The position numbers were made by a program, and so were the translations under genes. Shown piece after piece: positions 44,590-51,382 of a DNA stretch of 64,000 nt (position 1 is the stretch's first letter; each line of letters opens with the position of its first letter). Below the pieces are notes generated by a model, which saw only the letters and a program-made list of their open reading frames with translations, ran no database searches and was not told where the DNA came from. Origin of the DNA: Acidobacteriaceae bacterium (GTDB taxonomy: Bacteria > Acidobacteriota > Terriglobia > Bryobacterales > Bryobacteraceae); assembly GCA_019240475.1 (NCBI GenBank), contig JAFAYI010000007.1:62001-126000 (forward strand), read 5' to 3'.

Positions 44590-45051
44590 CTATAGCTGCT
44601 CGGTCGTGGAACGCGCCGCCAGGTCTCCAATGATGGGCAGCCGTACTTCCTGTTCCTGCGCCGCCTTCACCAGCAGGTATATCCAGCAGATCAGAAGCCC
44701 AAGCTTAAGAAGCGCCAGCACCAAGTGCTCCAGCCCCCACCCCGGATAGCCGTTGAGCAATAGCGTAGGCGCGGCAATGCTGACGATCAGCCACGCAACA
44801 AACAAGTACAGCGCCTGGAAAGCGTTGAAGCGCACGCGCGTATTTCTGCGGTACTTCTGCGAGGCGAGAAACAGAATGGCAGGGATTACGCCGAAGATCG
44901 GGATATAGCAAAGAATGGAAGCGTTGCGGTTGCTTAGCCCCTCTAGGAGACCCTCGAATTGGCCGGTCTGGCGCGGTTGCGGCGCGCCGCAATTCTGGCA
45001 AAATGCCGCGGCTGGGTGAACGCTTGTTCCGCATTGCGTGCAAAATGGCAA
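44590..45051 (-). CDS. Zinc-ribbon plus DUF4870-type membrane protein
   Basis: 153 residues. The N-terminal zinc ribbon FCTQCGTSVHPAAAFCQNCG (residues 3-22) precedes an amphipathic linker and three hydrophobic segments (ILCYIPIFGVIPAILFLAS, ALYLFVAWLIVSIAAPTLLL, LVLALLKLGLLICWIYLLVK). The RVRFNAFQALYLFVAWLI stretch is characteristic of the DUF4870/Tic20-like family of unknown function. Its stop codon adjoins the argC promoter box. Confidence 0.78.
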   Translation of the reverse strand: MPFCTQCGTSVHPAAAFCQNCGAPQPRQTGQFEGLLEGLSNRNASILCYIPIFGVIPAILFLASQKYRRNTRVRFNAFQALYLFVAWLIVSIAAPTLLLNGYPGWGLEHLVLALLKLGLLICWIYLLVKAAQEQEVRLPIIGDLAARSTTEQL

Positions 45052-45117
45052 ATCCTCTCTCCTGCTTCCACTTCTATATCAGAGTACGTAAAAGTCTCCA
45101 CCGCTGTTCCGGGCGTG

Positions 45118-45125
45118 GCGGCTCG
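45118..45125. repeat. Target-site duplication, left copy
   Basis: GCGGCTCG directly before the left end of the transposon; identical to 47791-47798. Confidence 0.85.
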
Positions 45126-45149
45126 GGTAGTGTCCTAATTTGATCTTTT
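45126..45149 (+). repeat. Left terminal inverted repeat of the transposon
   Basis: Begins GGTAGTGTCCTA and pairs with 47767-47790. The RHH gene's stop codon (45149-45151) borders it. Confidence 0.85.
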
Positions 45150-45337
45150 CAGCGCTGAACGGTGGCATGAATGGTGCTCCGAATCCACTCCGATACGGTC
45201 TGCTTGCTAGCCTTCGCCGCTGCCTCAATTGCCTTGATATCCTCGGGCCGGAAACGCACGGGGACAATCCTGCCCTTGGCTTCACCCTTCGGCAGTTTAG
45301 GGCGCCCGATTTTCTTAGGCTTCTTCCGCTGTGTCAA
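45149..45337 (-). CDS. Ribbon-helix-helix (CopG/Arc-like) small protein, transposon passenger
   Basis: 62 residues from TTG 45337. A basic N-terminus (RKKPKKIGRPKLPKGEAKG) precedes a ribbon-helix-helix core (RIVPVRFRPEDIKAIEAAAK / ASKQTVSEWIRSTI). RHH dimers bind DNA as repressors or antitoxins, so it may regulate the transposon promoter or bind its ends (inference). It overlaps the upstream gene by 23 bp. An AGGAG lies about 10 nt before the TTG. No toxin partner is recognisable, and the gene ends at the left terminal repeat. Confidence 0.68.
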   Translation of the reverse strand: MTQRKKPKKIGRPKLPKGEAKGRIVPVRFRPEDIKAIEAAAKASKQTVSEWIRSTIHATVQR

Positions 45338-45629
45338 TGCTTCTAAACTCCTGAACGATTGCAGCGCATACAGCGTCCCGCGCTGACTGAATCGGGTGAC
45401 TATGCAAAACCGTGACGTGACGGCGCGGGTTTGCGGAATCGTCCGTCTCGTGCGACCACGCATAAACCAACATCGCCGATGGATGCCCTATCAACTTAAA
45501 GACTTCCACGACGCCGTCCCATACGGTCTGCCCACGGAATGTCTCCTTAATCGGAACACTTTCAACGTGAGTGGCCTTTGCGCCATGCAGCTTGTGAATC
45601 ACGTCCCTGAGTCCTTCGATATCCGTCAC
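45315..45629 (-). CDS. Conserved hypothetical protein, transposon passenger
   Basis: 104 residues: DIEGLRDVIHKLHGAKATH, then VPIKETFRGQTVWDGVVEVF, SAMLVYAWSHETDDSANPRR, HVTVLHSHPIQSARDAVCAA and IVQEFRSIDTAEEA. No domain recognised; the His/Glu/Asp-rich middle resembles a small alpha/beta fold. GTG 45629 overlaps the stop of the zinc-ribbon gene by 4 bp, so it is translated with the transposase cassette. Similar small proteins recur in soil bacteria near IS-type genes (from memory, unverified). Confidence 0.6.
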   Translation of the reverse strand: MTDIEGLRDVIHKLHGAKATHVESVPIKETFRGQTVWDGVVEVFKLIGHPSAMLVYAWSHETDDSANPRRHVTVLHSHPIQSARDAVCAAIVQEFRSIDTAEEA

Positions 45630-45907
45630 GGCTTATTGTCTCCGGCGATCTCAAACCGAATACGGAGTGGAGATTTGCTATCGGTAGATTGCTGATGAGA
45701 AATTACGCCGAGATTTACAATTATTTCCTGCAACCTGGAGAGCACGTCGCGATGGTAACTCCAGCTAACCCCGCAATTAGGACAGGCATGAATTGCGTTA
45801 AGCCATTGCCCAGAAGGGCGGACTATGCGATGTTTACACCCCGAGCATTCCAGCTCAACAGCCAAGACATCTGACGGATTGATCACAGTCCGTTTCTCAA
45901 TGGTCAT
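45626..45907 (-). CDS. Small zinc-ribbon-like protein, transposon passenger
   Basis: 93 residues with two Cys pairs (VELECSGCKHRIV and HACPNCGVSWSYH, about residues 19-43) forming a likely zinc ribbon, followed by a short helical tail. ATG 45907 overlaps the transposase stop (ATGA), and its own stop overlaps the next gene's GTG. Could be a DNA-binding accessory to transposition; function unknown. Confidence 0.6.
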   Translation of the reverse strand: MTIEKRTVINPSDVLAVELECSGCKHRIVRPSGQWLNAIHACPNCGVSWSYHRDVLSRLQEIIVNLGVISHQQSTDSKSPLRIRFEIAGDNKP

Positions 45908-46733
45908 GCCGCAACCTCCGCGAGATCGCCAACACTCCAAAACGACTGCTCAACACCTGCGGCCATTGCTGGAGTGCAGCGGCGGGTGTTATGCCGTCGG
46001 ACGAAGTTGTAGTACGCAAAGTGCAGCCCTACCGCCGCCTCGAAATTCTCCAGCTTCTTGCTGAAGGCGTGGGTCAAGCGCGCAAGCCGCTTCATGTGCA
46101 GCCGCGTAGTCGCGTTCAAGCGCTCAACGTAGCTGGTCGAGATCAGATCAAAATCAGGGCTACCGAACACCGCCTTCTTTTCGGAATCGATGATCTTCGA
46201 AGCGCTGTAGCGGCGTTGCGCCTCGATTGATTCCTCGGTCCCATAGGTCTTCACGATTTGCCCATAATCCACCCGACGGCCAAACGCCCAGTCGATGGCA
46301 TCGACATAGGCCGCGAGGCCATCGGTTGAGATCTGCAAGCGGTTCTTCATCCGGCTCCGAACATCCAGCATGAAGGCGGTAGCGTTGCGCACGTTGCGAT
46401 CCTTGGCAACGCGAAAGGCAGGAACCAGCTTCGTATCGGAGTCGATTGCGCAGAACGTCCAGACGTTTCCGACTTGCGGATCGTCGCCAGAGCGCACATG
46501 TCGATCTTTCTTCCCCACGTAGCCCCAAATTTCATCTGTCTCGATCCGCGTGCATTCCAGATTGCGCATTTTGGCGTCCAGCAGCTTCGTGCAGCCCTGT
46601 CCTACGCGAACGCCAAGCCGCATGATCGTATCCCGGTGATGCCTGTCATGCGCTCGATAGAGCGAATACTAGAGCCTTCCGCCAACGCGCCGATCACTGC
46701 AATTTGCTTATCTTTCGGGAGGACGTTCGCCAT
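45904..46733 (-). pseudogene. IS1/IS1595-type transposase, interrupted by a single-base frameshift
   Basis: About 276 residues if joined. The N-terminal helix-turn-helix part (MANVLPKDKQIAVIGALAEG, start ATG 46733) runs in one frame to ...MTGI. The catalytic part starts in the -1 frame at HRDTIMRLGVRVGQGC. The DDE residues are in TDEIWGYVGKKDRHV, STDGLAAYVDAI and TSYVERLNATTRLHMKRLAR, and the C-terminus is normal. The break is at about 46638: GGCATCACCGGG where GGCATCCACCGGG would keep the frame. There is no A-rich slippage site like that of IS1, so the element is probably inactive unless supplied in trans or the base is an error. Confidence 0.85.
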
Positions 46734-46757
46734 ACAATTATTGTAATACAGAAATAG

Positions 46758-47781
46758 ATGAGAGCGCAAGTGTTTTTGTGTCACAATAAATTGGAATGTG
46801 AGGTAGATGCCTTGCCAGATACAACCGATAGCGAGAAGCCCACACGCCAGATAAACCAATCTGGATCTCCACGTGTGCGCTCCATATGGGGCATCAGCCA
46901 TATAAAACGCAAGCTTCAGAATCATAAAGCCGAATGCCAGAAAGAAACACCCGAGCAGAAGCAGGCCCGGAGAACCGCAACGGCCACTTGGTGGATTGCT
47001 GCTTTTACGGTTATCTTGGCCCTTGTAGGAGGAATGACCCTCTACGAAGTTATAGAGGGCGGGTCCGACACGCACGCCTTGGCTGAAGCCGCCAAGGCTC
47101 AGGCGGAACGGATGAAAGACCTCGCTTGCAGAATGAAAGAGCAAGCCGATAGAACCAAAATCATAGCCGAGCAGGCCATTATTCAGGCTAAAGCTGCCCA
47201 AACGCAGGCTTCTCAGTCCTACTCCCAAACCGCAGCTATGAATCGTCAAGTTGCGCTTCTCACGGCTAACCAGATCCCATTCCTGTCGCTGAAGGACGCC
47301 ATGCGTTCTACCGAAAACTACGGGGCCGATGTGCTTGTCAAGTGGACTGACGAGTGGGAAAACAGCGGTGGCGGCAAGCCTCTTAATCTGTTGATCTGGG
47401 ACGACTGCCATGATGCGAGGGAAAAACAACCGCTTGACTTCTACCGGAGGCAAAAGAGCGGTATTCCCGTCGTGATCGCCCCACAGCATTAGGAAACTGG
47501 GATCGTGTGAAACCTCCAATAACTTCCTGAATCGATTGCGGCAAACTAACGAAGCCAACGCAAGAGCCAACAACCAGGAACGGGTCTCCTTTTATCTGTT
47601 TGGCGGCGCTACCTACAAGGACTTTCTGTGTAAGACTCACACCGTCGAATACTGTTATCAGGCGTGGTGGGACAACCGATTCACCGATCTCGGATTTCAG
47701 ATGATTCCATGTCAAGCCCCCAACGACAAACACAACTGCACAGACGAAGAGTGCAAAGGAAGGCCGGAAAGTCCAAAATAG
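46758..47781 (+). pseudogene. Membrane-anchored coiled-coil passenger protein, probably frameshifted
   Basis: Divergent from the transposase by 24 bp. The first frame (46758-47492, 244 residues) has one transmembrane helix (ATWWIAAFTVILALVGGMTL, about residues 75-94) and a long coiled coil rich in Ala/Gln/Lys (AKAQAERMKDLACRMKEQAD). It then stops after VVIAPQH. A +1 frame continues openly from there to 47781 with a plausible C-terminal domain (VSFYLFGGATYKDFLC, HTVEYCYQAWWDN, CTDEECKG), ending inside the right terminal repeat. The CCCC run near 47479 is the likely shift site. Alternatively these are two separate small genes. Function unknown. Confidence 0.5.
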
Positions 47782-47790
47782 GACACTACT
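47767..47790 (-). repeat. Right terminal inverted repeat of the transposon
   Basis: Reads AGTAGTGTCCTA inward from 47790 on the minus strand. It contains the stop codon of the passenger frame ending at 47781. Confidence 0.85.
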
Positions 47791-47798
47791 GCGGCTCG
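47791..47798. repeat. Target-site duplication, right copy
   Basis: GCGGCTCG immediately after the right end of the transposon; identical to 45118-45125. Confidence 0.85.
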
Positions 47799-47833
47799 CC
47801 TCGGCTATGCGCGCTCTGCTAGCATCGGGGCAA

Positions 47834-48847
47834 ATGCGGGTCCTGCCTCTTTTCGCCTGCGCCTGTCTGGTGGCGTCTTCCGCGCTCGCCGCTGAAAAGC
47901 CGCTCGAGATCTTCTTCATCGATGTGGAAGGCGGCCAAGCCACTCTATTCGTCACGCCCGAGCGTCATTCGCTGCTCATCGATACGGGCTGGGGCTATAA
48001 CGCCTATCGCGACGCCAAGCGGATCGCCGCCGCAGCCAAGCTCGCGGGCCTGAAACGCATCGATTACGTGCTCGTCACCCACTACCATGCCGACCACGTC
48101 GGCGGCGTCCCCCAGCTTGTCGCGAAAATGCCGGTCGGCGCCTTCATCGATCACGGCCCCAACCGCGAGAACAGCAATTCGGTCAATCACCTGGTCTCCG
48201 AGTATCAAACAGCCATCGACGGGTCGCCCCACATCGTCGCGAAACCGGGCGACCATCTACCGCTCAAAGGCATCGACGCCGAGATCGTCAGCGCCGACGG
48301 CAACGTAATCGGCCAGCCGCTCTCCGGCGCCGGGCAGCCCAATTCCTTCTGCGCCAATGTCCCGCAAAAGGACCCCGACCCCACCGAAAACGCCCGCTCG
48401 GTGGGGACCGTGCTCGCCTTCGGCCGGCTGCGCATCGTGGACCTTGGCGACCTGACCTGGCGGAAAGAACTGGAACTGGTCTGCCCGAACAACAAGCTCG
48501 GCCACGCGGATATCTTCGTCGTCTCTCACCACGGCATGGATCTAAGCAACAGCCCCGCCCTGGTGCACGCTCTCGCGCCGCGTGTCGCCGTCTTCGACAA
48601 TGGAACCAAGAAGGGCGCGTCGGCGTCGGCCTGGGACATCGTCAAATCGTCGCCCGGCCTCGAAGACATCTGGCAGCTTCACTTCGCCGACGCCAACGGG
48701 CAGGGGCATAACGTCTCCGACCCCTTTATCGCGAATGTCACCGAAGCCGACACCGGCTATTACCTGAAAATCACCGCGCATGAAGACGGCAGTTTCGAGG
48801 TCTTCAATCCCCGCAATAAGTTTTCGAAAAATTACCCGGCCAGATAA
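47834..48847 (+). CDS. Exported ComEC/Rec2-like metallo-beta-lactamase-fold hydrolase
   Basis: 337 residues from ATG 47834: signal peptide (VLPLFACACLVASSALA), then an MBL fold with VLVTHYHADHVGG (HxHxDH zinc site, near residue 86), LLIDTGWG and a distal VVSHHGMDLSNSP. It resembles the detached nuclease-like MBL domain of ComEC, so periplasmic DNA or phosphodiester hydrolysis is possible but unproven. ATG 47807 is an alternative start. The transposon inserted only 36 bp before 47834, so the native promoter lies on the far side of the element or has been replaced. Confidence 0.8.
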   Translation: MRVLPLFACACLVASSALAAEKPLEIFFIDVEGGQATLFVTPERHSLLIDTGWGYNAYRDAKRIAAAAKLAGLKRIDYVLVTHYHADHVGGVPQLVAKMPVGAFIDHGPNRENSNSVNHLVSEYQTAIDGSPHIVAKPGDHLPLKGIDAEIVSADGNVIGQPLSGAGQPNSFCANVPQKDPDPTENARSVGTVLAFGRLRIVDLGDLTWRKELELVCPNNKLGHADIFVVSHHGMDLSNSPALVHALAPRVAVFDNGTKKGASASAWDIVKSSPGLEDIWQLHFADANGQGHNVSDPFIANVTEADTGYYLKITAHEDGSFEVFNPRNKFSKNYPAR

Positions 48848-48894
48848 TCGGCCCGAAGACCGATGCCGGGCGCTCAGCTGAAGCGCTTATCCAT

Positions 48895-48934
48895 AGCTCT
48901 TACCCGAAGAAATCAGCTCTTACCCGAAGAAATC
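48895..48934. repeat. 20-bp tandem duplication over the dnaJ stop codon
   Basis: AGCTCTTACCCGAAGAAATC occurs at 48895-48914 and again at 48915-48934. The second copy contains the last codons and stop of dnaJ, so the first is an untranslated echo of the gene's 3' end. Confidence 0.9.
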
Positions 48935-50044
48935 GCGCACCTTCTCGAAGACGCTCTTCTCATGCGGCGCGTTGTCGGTCGGCAGCACGCCCCGCAGCTC
49001 TTCGAACAGCCGCCGCTGCTCGCGCGTCAGCTTCTTCGGCACTTGCACGTCGATGTGCACGAACAGATCTCCGCGCGTGCGGCTGTTCAGCTGCGGCACG
49101 CCCAGGTTGCGCAAGCGGAACTGCGCGCCCGACTGCGTTCCCTCGGGCAGCCGGATCTTCTGTGGGCCGTCTATGGTCTCGATCTCGATCTCGTCGCCCA
49201 GAGCGGCCTGCGCGATGTTTACCGGAAGCGTGCAGTGCAGGTCGTTCTCCCGCCGCTCGAAGATCGGATGCTCGGTCACCTTGATGACCACGTACAGATC
49301 GCCCGGCTGGCTTCCCGGCGGCCCCGGATTGCCTTCCGCTGTAAGCCGCAGCCGCGTGCCGTTGTCCACGCCCGCCGGAATGTTCACCTTGAGCCGCTTC
49401 TCCACCCGGCTGAACCCTTCGCCCCGGCACTGCGAGCAGGCTTGCCGGATCACCTTGCCTCGCCCTTGGCACGTGGGACACGTTTTGCGGATCGATAGAA
49501 AACTCTGCTGGTACAAAACCTCGCCGTGCCCGTGACAAACCGCGCACGTCACTAGCCCGCCGTTCGGCTCCGCTCCGCTGCCCTGGCACTTGCCGCAAGC
49601 TTCCATCCTCGGAATCTGCAGGTCCGCCGAAAGCCCCCGCATCGAATCTTCGAAGGCGATCTCGAGGTCGTATCGAATATCGTCTCCGCGCTGCGTCCTG
49701 CCTCCGCGCCGCCCGCGGCCGGTTCCGAAGATGTCTCCCAGCCCGAACAGGTCCCCTAAAATATCTCCGAAATCGGAAAACGCATTCGGGTCGAAGCCTG
49801 CCGCGCCCGAGCCATTCACGGCCTGGTGTCCAAACCGGTCGTAGGCCGAGCGTTTCTGCGCATCGCTCAACACCGCATACGCTTCGGCGGCTTCCTTGAA
49901 CTTCTCTTCCGCCTCGCGGTTCCCCGGGTTCCGGTCGGGATGGTATTGCAGCGCCAGTTTGCGATAGGAGGTCTTCAGCGTCTGTTCGTCGCAGTCGCGC
50001 GAGACGCTCAGCACCTCATAGTAATCTCGTTTGGCGACACTCAT
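48920..50044 (-). CDS. dnaJ: Chaperone protein DnaJ
   Basis: 374-residue Hsp40. The J domain has the HPD motif (YHPDRNPGN, near residue 34), then a Gly/Phe-rich linker. Four CxxCxGxG zinc repeats follow (CGKCQGSGAEP, CAVCHGHGE, CPTCQGRGK, CSQCRGEGFS), then C-terminal substrate-binding domains. It stimulates DnaK ATPase. It lies 20 bp after grpE, in operon; dnaK and hrcA are not in the window. The 3' end carries a small tandem duplication. Confidence 0.96.
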   Translation of the reverse strand: MSVAKRDYYEVLSVSRDCDEQTLKTSYRKLALQYHPDRNPGNREAEEKFKEAAEAYAVLSDAQKRSAYDRFGHQAVNGSGAAGFDPNAFSDFGDILGDLFGLGDIFGTGRGRRGGRTQRGDDIRYDLEIAFEDSMRGLSADLQIPRMEACGKCQGSGAEPNGGLVTCAVCHGHGEVLYQQSFLSIRKTCPTCQGRGKVIRQACSQCRGEGFSRVEKRLKVNIPAGVDNGTRLRLTAEGNPGPPGSQPGDLYVVIKVTEHPIFERRENDLHCTLPVNIAQAALGDEIEIETIDGPQKIRLPEGTQSGAQFRLRNLGVPQLNSRTRGDLFVHIDVQVPKKLTREQRRLFEELRGVLPTDNAPHEKSVFEKVRDFFG

Positions 50045-50064
50045 CGGGTCTTAACGCTCACCGC

Positions 50065-50616
50065 CTACTGATTGACCGCGACCTTCAACATCGCCGGGCG
50101 CAGCAGCCGCCCCTTGAATTTGTAGCCGCGCTGGTATTCATCCAGGATAGTCTGATCCGGGTGCTCTTTTGTATCCACCATGTCGACCGCATGATGCTCG
50201 TGCGGGTTGAACAGGACGCCCTCGGTCGAGAGCGGCTCAAGCCCCAGCTTCCGCAGCGATTCGTACAGCCGGTTGTAGATCAGCTCCATCCCGCGCGCGT
50301 ATTCTTTGTCGGCGGTCTCTACCTTCAGCGCGCGTTCGAAATCGTCCAGAATCGGCAGCAGCGCCTTTACCGTATCCATCGCGGCATATTCGAACAGTTC
50401 GCTGCGCTCGCGCTCCACCCGGCGGCGGAAATTTTCAAACTCCGCTTGCCGGCGTTGCAGCAGCTCCTGCAACTCGCTCTTTTCTTTGGCCAGGCGTTCC
50501 CGCTCGCCCGCATCCTGCGAGCCCGAGCTTTCTCGCTGTTCGATCGCCTCTGCCGCCTGTTCGGGCGCTTGCGCCTCCTCGGTGGCGACACTATGGTTGT
50601 CGTTTAAAGGTTCCAT
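50065..50616 (-). CDS. grpE: Nucleotide exchange factor GrpE
   Basis: 183 residues. An acidic disordered N-terminus and a long coiled coil (EKSELQELLQRRQAEFENFR, residues about 45-80) precede the GrpE signature (RGMELIYNRLYESLRKLGLE, near 115) and a beta-domain (LFNPHEHHAVDMVDTKE). It releases ADP from DnaK. Coding order grpE-dnaJ. No CIRCE element is visible in the 176 bp upstream, so heat control is not by HrcA at this spot. Confidence 0.94.
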   Translation of the reverse strand: MEPLNDNHSVATEEAQAPEQAAEAIEQRESSGSQDAGERERLAKEKSELQELLQRRQAEFENFRRRVERERSELFEYAAMDTVKALLPILDDFERALKVETADKEYARGMELIYNRLYESLRKLGLEPLSTEGVLFNPHEHHAVDMVDTKEHPDQTILDEYQRGYKFKGRLLRPAMLKVAVNQ

Positions 50617-50792
50617 GACTGCTATTGAGAGAGGCTTTCGGCTAACCGGAATCCCCTAAAATCCAGCGTAACAGAGTAGCGGCGTCTCGTTCCTACCAAG
50701 CGCTATATTGTCTGAGCGGATCGAATTCCCCTAGTCTTCAGTAGGGGCAACACCGCTCCAACCGCGAATATATAGGCAGTTTACATAAGTTA

Positions 50793-51268
50793 TTGGAAAT
50801 CGATAACTTTGCTAAACTTCATATACGGACCCGGTTCGCAACCCCTATGCTCCCGGGTGCCGGTAGCGCTCCGCCAGAGCTGGCGGGTCGCGGCGCGATA
50901 CGCAGAGACGTCGAAGTTCGCCTGAAAGTCCCGTTCGGCGCGAAGACGTTCTCGAGGCATCGAACGAAGCCGTGGCGGCCCTCGACGAGAGTTTCTTCAG
51001 GGTCCGCTTCGACCGGCTGACGCCAACGGAGAAGAAATACTTGCGTGCTATGGCCGAACTCGGGCCCGGTCCCCATCGTTCCGGGGACATAGCTGAACAA
51101 CTGGGAAGAACGGTCAATTCACTTGGGCCGACGCGCGCCAATCTGATAGCCAAAGGGATGATTTGGAGTCCGACCCACGGAGACACTGCGTTTACAGTTC
51201 CGCTGTTCGATGCGTTCATGAAGCGCATAATGCCGGGAGAGGACTGGAGAAGCATCGCTAGCCTTTAG
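50793..51268 (+). pseudogene. Remnant of an AAA+ ATPase gene with its middle deleted
   Basis: The 5' part codes LPGAGSAPPELAGRGAIRRD, the usual opening of a family of stand-alone AAA+ ATPases (PPELAGR before the P-loop). The 3' part, in another frame from about 50936, codes EDVLEASNEAVAALDESFFR, RLTPTEKKYLRAMAELGPGP and HGDTAFTVPLFDAFMKRIMP, the usual C-terminal winged helix. The roughly 250 residues between, including Walker A and B, are missing. A 98-codon frame (50972-51268) could still be translated but would lack the ATPase. Confidence 0.7.
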
Positions 51269-51382
51269 CGCTAAGCCGCTCCATTGCGCAGCCCGCTCCT
51301 CGCGCATCGGCAGATTCTGCCTTTGAATGCGGGCGGCGCGGTGGCGATAGTTTCTGCCGCCCCATGCGATTACATTCTTAAT

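Larger units (their letters stand above)
45126..47790. mobile_element. IS1-like transposon with passenger genes (2,665 bp)
   Basis: Complete element bounded by terminal inverted repeats (left GGTAGTGTCCTAATTTGATC; right end in inverted orientation AGTAGTGTCCTATTTTGGAC; 16 of 20 match, with an 11-bp perfect core) and an 8-bp duplication. It holds a DDE transposase of IS1/IS1595 type (frameshifted), three small genes downstream joined to it by short overlaps, and one divergent gene on the other side. The outermost genes stop inside or within about 25 bp of the ends. It is well over twice the size of a plain IS1. It inserted 36 bp before the start of the metallo-beta-lactamase gene. Confidence 0.88.

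Noticed and set aside
46638..46640. Programmed -1 frameshifting to make the transposase, as in IS1
   Set aside because: No slippery A-rich heptamer and no obvious downstream stem-loop at the junction; a missing base explains it more simply.
46602..47573. 323-codon minus-strand frame inside the transposon
   Set aside because: Most of it is antisense to the passenger gene; only its last 44 codons are real, being the N-terminus of the frameshifted transposase.
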